Below, in pieces: positions 58,788 through 64,000 of a stretch of 64,000 bases of DNA. The DNA comes from an uncultured Alistipes sp. Its GTDB lineage: Bacteria > Bacteroidota > Bacteroidia > Bacteroidales > Rikenellaceae. Location: NCBI GenBank assembly GCA_900553175.1, contig USCH01000001.1:62001-126000 (forward strand), read 5' to 3'. The notes beneath the pieces were generated by a model, which saw nothing but the letters and a program-made list of their open reading frames with translations, searched no databases and had not been told where the DNA came from. Positions within the stretch are counted from its first letter, which is position 1; every line of letters starts with the position of its first letter. The translations under genes were made by a program, and so were the position numbers.

Positions 58788-61195
58788 GCGTGCACCTCCC
58801 AGATGCGCTCGGCGTATTCGCGCACGGCGCGGTCGGCAGCGAAAATGCCGCTGCGGGCAATGTTGACGAGCGACAGGCGCGCGCGCACGGCGGGGTCGGC
58901 AATCGTCGTATACAGCCGCTCGTGCGTGGCGGCATAGTCGTCAAAGTCGGCGAGGAGCAGGTACGGGTCGCCGCCGTAGAGCAGGCTGCTGACGAGGTCG
59001 GCATAGCTCTCGCCGTCGGCATAGCCGCAGCTCATGCGCTCAAGCACGCGGCCCAGCCACGGGCTGCGGCGGACATACGCCTGCGGGTCGTAGCCCGCGG
59101 CGCGCAGCGCCTCGGCCTCGTCGGCGTGCAGGCCGAAGAGGAACATGTTGTCCGCGCCGAGCTGCTCGAACATCTCGACGTTTGCGCCGTCGAGCGTGCC
59201 GATCGTGACGGCGCCGTTCATCATGAGCTTCATGTTGCCGGTGCCGCTGGCCTCCTTGCCGGCGGTCGAGATCTGCTCGGACACCTGCGCGGCGGGCATG
59301 AGCATCTCGGCGGCGGAGACGCGGTAGTTCGGCAGGAAGTACACCTGCAGCCTGCCGCGGCAAACGGGGTCGGCATTCACATCGGCCGCGAGCGAGCACA
59401 GCAGCTGGATGATGCGCTTGGCCACAGCGTAGCCGGGCGCGGCCTTGGCCGCAAACAGGAACGTGCGCGGCTGGAAGGGCTGATCCGGGTCGTCGTGCAG
59501 CAGGAGCTGCAACTGCGTGATGCGCATGGCGCACAGAAGCTGGCGCTTATATTCGTGCAGGCGCTTGACCTGCACGTCAAGGATCGCGTCGCTGTTGAGC
59601 GAGAAGCCGTCCGTGCGGAACACCCACGCGGCCAGCCGCTGCTTGTTGAGCGCCTTGATCTCCTCGAGCCGGGCAAGCACGGCGGGGTCGTCCGCCGCGC
59701 GCTCCAGACCCGCGAGCTCCTCGGGGTGCAGGAGATAGCGGTCGCTGCCGAGCACGTCGCACACGAGCGCGTGCAGGCCGGGGTTGCACTGAGCCAGCCA
59801 GCGGCGGTGGTCAATGCCGTTGGTGACATAGGTGAAGCGGCCGGGGTCGAGCGCGCAGACGTCGCGGAAGAGGTCGCGGCGCAGGATCTCCCCGTGCAGG
59901 GCGGAGACGCCGTTGATGGTCTTACACGCGGCGAGGCAGAGATTTGCCATATGCACGCTGCCGTCGGCAATGATGAGGTTGCGCCCCACGCGCGCATCGT
60001 CGCCGAAGCGGGCGCGCAGCTCGTCGCACCAGCGGCGGTTGATCTCGCAGATGATCTCCCACACGCGCGGGAGCTGGCTCTGGATGAGGCCCTGCGGCCA
60101 CGTCTCGAGCGCCTCGGACATGACGGTGTGGTTCGTATAGTTGACGCAGGCGGTAACGATGGCCCATGCCTCGTCCCAGCCGAGGCCGTCGTCATCGAGC
60201 AGCAGGCGCATGAGCTCGGGGATGATGAGCGTGGGGTGCGTGTCGTTGATCTGGATGACGTGGTGCTCGGCAAAGTTGCGCACCGTGCCGTAGCGCGCAC
60301 GGTGGGCGCGCAGAATGCTCTGCGCCGTCGCGGAGACGAAGAAATACTGCTGGCGGATGCGCAGGGTCTTGCCCTCCATGTGGTCGTCCGCCGGGTAGAG
60401 CACCTTCGTGATGACCTCGGCCATCGTGCGCTGCTCGAGGCTCTGCACGTAGCTGCCGGCGGCAAAAAGATACATATCCAGGTCGTTCGGGCTGTGCGCC
60501 TCCCAGAGGCGGAGCGTATTGACGCGCCCGTCGCCATACGGCGCGATGAGCATATCGCGCGGCACGGCCAGCACGCTCTCATAGCCGCGCAGCTCGCCGT
60601 GGTAATGGCCGTAGGCGTCCCAATGCTGCTCCACGCGGCCGCCGAAGCGCACCTCGACCGTGTCCTCATGGCACGGCACGAGCCAGCTCGACGCGGCGGT
60701 GCGCCAGTTGTCCGCGACCTCGGTCTGGCGGCCGTCGACGATCCGCTGCCGGAAGATGCCCAGCTCGTAGCACAGCGAATAGCCTGTGGCGGGGATGCCC
60801 TCGGTGGCAAGGCTGTCCATATAGCACGCGGCGAGGCGGCCGAGGCCGCCGTTGCCGAGGCCGGCGTCCGGCTCTGTCTCAAAGATGTCGGCTGCACTGC
60901 GGCCGAGGTCCTCGAGCGCGCCAGTGAGCGCGTCGCCGATGCCGAGGTTGAACGCGTCCTTCATCAGCGAGCGCCCCATGAGAAACTCCATCGACAGGTA
61001 GTGCACCTCGCGCTCGGGCGCGGTGCGGCTGTCAAACGTGTGCAGGCGCGAGAGGATCTCGCGGATAACGATGGCTGCGGCCTGAAAGACCTGCTCGTCG
61101 GTCGCGTCCCCGGCTGTGACGCCGAAGTGCGCACAGAGCTTGTCGGCAATGGCGCTGCGCAGCTCATCGCGGGAAATCTGATTGGTCATTGGCAT
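58784..61195 (-). CDS. glgP: Glycogen (alpha-glucan) phosphorylase
   Basis: Releases glucose-1-phosphate from glycogen. The 803-residue GT35 enzyme has the N-terminal VHYLSMEFLMGRSL, AGLGNGGLGRLAACYMDSLA, INDTHPTLIIPELMR, YTNHTVMSEALE, and the PLP-lysine segment EASGTGNMKLMMNG near the C-terminus. ATG61,195 is used; ATG61,189 is an alternative. Ends EVHA* with the kinase start inside the stop. Part of glgC-glgD-glgP-kinase. Confidence 0.96.
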   Translation of the reverse strand: MPMTNQISRDELRSAIADKLCAHFGVTAGDATDEQVFQAAAIVIREILSRLHTFDSRTAPEREVHYLSMEFLMGRSLMKDAFNLGIGDALTGALEDLGRSAADIFETEPDAGLGNGGLGRLAACYMDSLATEGIPATGYSLCYELGIFRQRIVDGRQTEVADNWRTAASSWLVPCHEDTVEVRFGGRVEQHWDAYGHYHGELRGYESVLAVPRDMLIAPYGDGRVNTLRLWEAHSPNDLDMYLFAAGSYVQSLEQRTMAEVITKVLYPADDHMEGKTLRIRQQYFFVSATAQSILRAHRARYGTVRNFAEHHVIQINDTHPTLIIPELMRLLLDDDGLGWDEAWAIVTACVNYTNHTVMSEALETWPQGLIQSQLPRVWEIICEINRRWCDELRARFGDDARVGRNLIIADGSVHMANLCLAACKTINGVSALHGEILRRDLFRDVCALDPGRFTYVTNGIDHRRWLAQCNPGLHALVCDVLGSDRYLLHPEELAGLERAADDPAVLARLEEIKALNKQRLAAWVFRTDGFSLNSDAILDVQVKRLHEYKRQLLCAMRITQLQLLLHDDPDQPFQPRTFLFAAKAAPGYAVAKRIIQLLCSLAADVNADPVCRGRLQVYFLPNYRVSAAEMLMPAAQVSEQISTAGKEASGTGNMKLMMNGAVTIGTLDGANVEMFEQLGADNMFLFGLHADEAEALRAAGYDPQAYVRRSPWLGRVLERMSCGYADGESYADLVSSLLYGGDPYLLLADFDDYAATHERLYTTIADPAVRARLSLVNIARSGIFAADRAVREYAERIWEVHA

Positions 61196-61229
61196 AAATA
61201 CATTTCTTCCTTTACTGGGTTCGTCCGGG

Positions 61230-62333
61230 TCAGAGCTCGCTGCCCTTGGGGATCACGATCGGCAGGGCCTCACAGCCGGTGAGCGTGACGGCCGGGCCGA
61301 TGCGGACGTTTTTGTCCGCGATGACGTACTGCAAAATGGCGTCCGCCGCGATGCAGGTGTCCTGCATGACGATGCAGCGGCTCAGGTGCGCCCCGCGCGC
61401 GACGCGCACGCCGCGGAACAGGATGCAGTCCGTGACCGTGCCCTCGATAAAGCAGCCGTCGGCCACGAGGCAATTTTCCACGTGCGCGTGCTCGCCGTAG
61501 TACGTGCTCACGTCCGCGCGCTCCTTCGTGCGCACCGGGCGCTCGGCCGGGAACAGCGATGCGCGCGCCAACGGTTCCAGCATATCCATGCTGGCGGCAA
61601 AATAGTCCGCGACCGTGTCCACGTGCACGGCGTAGCCCGGGTGCAGGAACACATCCATCGTGCCGCCGCGCCGGAGATATTCAAACAGCCCGTCGCGGTG
61701 GAAGTGGAAGCGGTTTTCCTGCGCGCAGAAATCGAGCATACCGAGCAGGACGTCCTTATTGACGATGTAGATCTCCATGGCGGCGACGCCCGCGCCGGCC
61801 GCTGCGCTGGTAATCAGCTTCGTAACGCGGCCGTGCTCGTCCGTGAGGTAGCGATGGTGCTCTCCGGTGACGACACCGTCGCGGCAGATGGCCGTGATGC
61901 CGCAGCCGGAGGCATTGTGCTGCGCGATGGCGGCGGCAAGGTCGAGATTGCAGACGATATCCGCCGGCATGAGCACGACCTCCGGCTCCGGGATATTCCG
62001 CACGTAGGAAATGACCGCGTTGAGCGCCTCGGCTGTGCCGGTATAGTCGCCGCGCGTGTTGACGCCGAACGGCGGCAGCAGGTGCAGCCCGCCGCTGCGG
62101 CGCGACAGATCCCACGCCTTGCCGCTGCCGAGGTGGTCGAGCAGGGACTGATAGTCCCGCTGCATGATGACGCCGACGCTGTGCACGCCCGCGTTCGAGA
62201 GCGACGAGAGCGCAAAGTCGATCAGCCGGTAGCGCCCGCAGAACGGCAGCGATGCGTTCGTGCGGTAGCGCGTCAGGTCCCCGAGCCGCGGGGAGCTGTG
62301 ATATGCGTAAACAATGCCATGTACTTCGCTCAT
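61230..62333 (-). CDS. glgD: ADP-glucose pyrophosphorylase regulatory subunit GlgD
   Basis: A 367-residue non-catalytic or weakly active paralogue of GlgC, found in Firmicutes where a GlgC-GlgD heterotetramer makes ADP-glucose. It has RTNASLPFCGRYRLIDFALS, with the pyrophosphorylase GGxGxRL loop missing at the N-terminus (replaced by AYHSSPRLGDLTRYR), and the left-handed beta-helix tail with CILFRGVRVARGAHLSRC. Start overlaps the glgC stop and has GGAGGTG nearby. Confidence 0.94.
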   Translation of the reverse strand: MSEVHGIVYAYHSSPRLGDLTRYRTNASLPFCGRYRLIDFALSSLSNAGVHSVGVIMQRDYQSLLDHLGSGKAWDLSRRSGGLHLLPPFGVNTRGDYTGTAEALNAVISYVRNIPEPEVVLMPADIVCNLDLAAAIAQHNASGCGITAICRDGVVTGEHHRYLTDEHGRVTKLITSAAAGAGVAAMEIYIVNKDVLLGMLDFCAQENRFHFHRDGLFEYLRRGGTMDVFLHPGYAVHVDTVADYFAASMDMLEPLARASLFPAERPVRTKERADVSTYYGEHAHVENCLVADGCFIEGTVTDCILFRGVRVARGAHLSRCIVMQDTCIAADAILQYVIADKNVRIGPAVTLTGCEALPIVIPKGSEL

Positions 62334-63529
62334 GCGTGCACCTCCGCTCCGTCATAGATCATGGCCCCGGCCGGGACCGTGCCCCCGGCGGGCACCGACA
62401 CATCCGGGCCGACCGTGGCAACGCCCCAGCCGTCCGTCCCGTCTGGCTGCGCGCCGATGTGCGCGCCCGCGCCGACGACCGTGCCCTCGCCGACGATGGC
62501 ATACTCCACCACGGCGCCCGGCTCCACGACGACGCCGGGGTGCAGGATGCTGTAGAGCACACGCGCGCCCGCGCCGACGGTGACGGAGCTCGAGAGCACG
62601 GAGTTTTCCACATGGCCCTCGATCGTGCAGCCCTCGGTGATGATCGAGTGCACGACCTCCGCCTGCCGGCCGATGCTGTGCGGCGGGCGGATAGGGCTCT
62701 TGGCACGGATGGGCCACTTCGGGTCATAGAGATTGATGAGCGTGGGCGAGAGCATATCCATGTTCGCGTCCCAGAGGCTGACGATCGTTCCGACGTCGCG
62801 CCAGTAGCCCTCGAACCGGTACGGCAGCAGCTTTTCCCCGGCGGCGAGCATCTTGGGGATGATGTTCTTGCCGAAGTCCTTGTCGGAGTCCGGGTCCGCC
62901 TCGTCCTCGATGAGATAGCGGCGCAGCGCCTTCCAGTCGAAGATATAGATGCCCATGCTCGCAAGGTCGCTTTTCGGGTGGGCGGGCTTTTCCTCAAACT
63001 CGTTGATAAAGCCATCGGGCCCGACGTTCATGATGCCGAAGCGCGAGGCCTCCTCCATCGACACCTGGATGACCGAGATCGTGCAGGCCGCACCGGCCTG
63101 CTCGTGCGCGCGGAGCATCTTGTCATAGTCCATTTTATACACATGGTCGCCCGAGAGGATGAGCACGCAGTCGGGGTCATACATCTCGATGAAATCCATG
63201 TTCTGATAGATGGCGTTGGCCGTGCCGGAAAACCACGACCCGCGCTCCCCCGCGCTCTGATACGGGGGCAGGATGTACACGCCGCCGTCGATGCTGTCCA
63301 GATCCCACGCCTGGCCGCTGCCGATGTAGCGGTTGAGCAGCAGGGGCTGGTACTGCGTGAGCACGCCGACGGTGTCAATGCCGGAGTTGGCGCAGTTGGA
63401 CAGCGGGAAGTCAATGATGCGGTACTTGCCGCCGAACGGGATGCTGGGCTTGGCGACCTTCGCCGTGAGGGCGTACAGCCGCGAGCCCTGCCCGCCCGCG
63501 AGCAGCATGGCGATACAGTGTTTTTTCAA
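62330..63529 (-). CDS. glgC: Glucose-1-phosphate adenylyltransferase GlgC
   Basis: Catalytic subunit making ADP-glucose for glycogen synthesis. The 399-residue protein has MLLAGGQGSRLYALTAKVAKP, FGGKYRIIDFPLSN, SGDHVYKMDYDKML, FEEKPAHPKSDLASMGIYIF, and the beta-helix C-terminus. The likely start is TTG63,529, with AGGAGG ten bases upstream; the first ATG would cut off the start of the nucleotide-binding loop. First gene of the minus-strand glycogen operon; glycogen synthase and branching enzyme are not in the window. Confidence 0.94.
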   Translation of the reverse strand: MKKHCIAMLLAGGQGSRLYALTAKVAKPSIPFGGKYRIIDFPLSNCANSGIDTVGVLTQYQPLLLNRYIGSGQAWDLDSIDGGVYILPPYQSAGERGSWFSGTANAIYQNMDFIEMYDPDCVLILSGDHVYKMDYDKMLRAHEQAGAACTISVIQVSMEEASRFGIMNVGPDGFINEFEEKPAHPKSDLASMGIYIFDWKALRRYLIEDEADPDSDKDFGKNIIPKMLAAGEKLLPYRFEGYWRDVGTIVSLWDANMDMLSPTLINLYDPKWPIRAKSPIRPPHSIGRQAEVVHSIITEGCTIEGHVENSVLSSSVTVGAGARVLYSILHPGVVVEPGAVVEYAIVGEGTVVGAGAHIGAQPDGTDGWGVATVGPDVSVPAGGTVPAGAMIYDGAEVHA

Positions 63530-63671
63530 GGGATGCGCTCCTCCTTTTCTCCAGTTGCGAATAGATCAGGGGCCTCCCGCGGCCCGACCGGTTTCGCGCG
63601 CGGCCCGGCGGCGATGGCCCCACGGTCGGCTGCGGCGGTTCCGGTAGACGTGGGAAACCCCTGACAAATGT

Positions 63672-64000
63672 TCAGTTAAAGCGGCTCATGGCGCGGTCCG
63701 CCCCGTCGCGGATATAGACCGCGCAGGCCTCGGCCGCACGCGCGGCCGCATCGTCCATGGCGGTCTTGTCCGCGCCGCGGAACGTGCCGAGCACCCAGTC
63801 GGGCATGTCATAGTCCGGGTGCGGGGGCGCGCCGACGCCGATGCGGATGCGGGGAAAGGCGTCCGTGCCGAGGCAGGCGATGATGCTCTTGAGCCCGTTG
63901 TGCCCGCCGGCCGAGCCCTTCGTGCGGATGCGCAGGCGGCCCGGCTGCAGGTGGATCTCGTCCGACACGACCAGGATATGCTCCGGCGGCACCTTATAAA
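63672..64000 (-). CDS. pth: Peptidyl-tRNA hydrolase, N-terminus outside window
   Basis: The C-terminal about 109 residues of Pth, which releases peptides from peptidyl-tRNA. ILVVSDEIHLQPGRLRIRTKGSAGGHNGLKSI contains the conserved DEIHL and the GSAGGHNGLKSI motif. RIRIGVGAPPHPDYDMPDWVLG is also typical. The frame is open to base 64,000 on the minus strand, so the start is beyond the window. It lies 142 bases before glgC. Confidence 0.93.
   Translation of the reverse strand, partial: YKVPPEHILVVSDEIHLQPGRLRIRTKGSAGGHNGLKSIIACLGTDAFPRIRIGVGAPPHPDYDMPDWVLGTFRGADKTAMDDAAARAAEACAVYIRDGADRAMSRFN

Noticed and set aside
53400..64000. Horizontally acquired island
   Set aside because: No integrase, transposase, tRNA attachment site or direct repeat at the boundary. 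Housekeeping genes (pth, glycogen operon) on the right side make a chimeric contig more likely.

Overview
The window joins DNA from two bacterial phyla. Bases 1 to about 53,800 look like a GC-rich Bacteroidales genome, most like Alistipes/Rikenellaceae. Evidence is the recurrent TAnnTTTG promoter boxes without Shine-Dalgarno sites, Bacteroidota-only families (DUF4199, DUF4293, NTP_transf_5, Porin_O_P, a TonB-dependent receptor) and a compact SRP RNA. From about 53,840 to 64,000 the DNA looks like a GC-rich Clostridia genome, probably Oscillospiraceae. There it has a TGGAAA-17-TATAAT promoter, strong AGGAGG ribosome sites and a glgC/glgD pair, the Firmicutes form of ADP-glucose pyrophosphorylase. 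The join cuts a DUF4293 gene close to a perfect inverted repeat (53,799-53,825). I think a chimeric metagenome contig is more likely than transfer.

Layout of the Bacteroidales part: a partial DUF486 gene and a HAD phosphatase; a dTDP-L-rhamnose operon (rfbA-rfbC-rfbD-rfbB plus a nucleotidyltransferase, minus strand); MmcQ/YjbR, HxlR and cupin genes; a thiamine uptake operon with promoter, TPP riboswitch, TonB-dependent receptor and PnuT; a 128-bp nested palindrome next to an AT-richer orphan secreted protein; galM-gltX-SIMPL-ychF; a five-gene plus-strand operon (acidic protein, rsmI, DUF389, acyltransferase, glycosyltransferase); glnS with a putative barrel protein; trmH-like, panB, guaB, guaA; an exonuclease, a porin and tRNA-Ser(GCU); sufBCDS-tmk-DoxX; an RND efflux operon; OsmC; a 1006-residue TPR protein with its outer-membrane barrel partner; SRP RNA; mltG, tsaC, DUF4199, a polyprenyl-phosphate-type glycosyltransferase and the truncated DUF4293 gene.

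The Clostridia part holds a transglutaminase-like protein, a small unknown protein, FeoB, and a minus-strand pth-glgC-glgD-glgP-pfkB cluster for glycogen synthesis and breakdown.

The most unusual non-coding signals are: (i) a promoter-bearing dyad element seen four times (6.2, 32.8 and two tandem copies at 45 kb) whose dyad arms change in a compensating way; (ii) the five-stem palindrome at 11,181-11,308; (iii) the cross-phylum junction. No CRISPR array, transposase, prophage or toxin-antitoxin system was seen.
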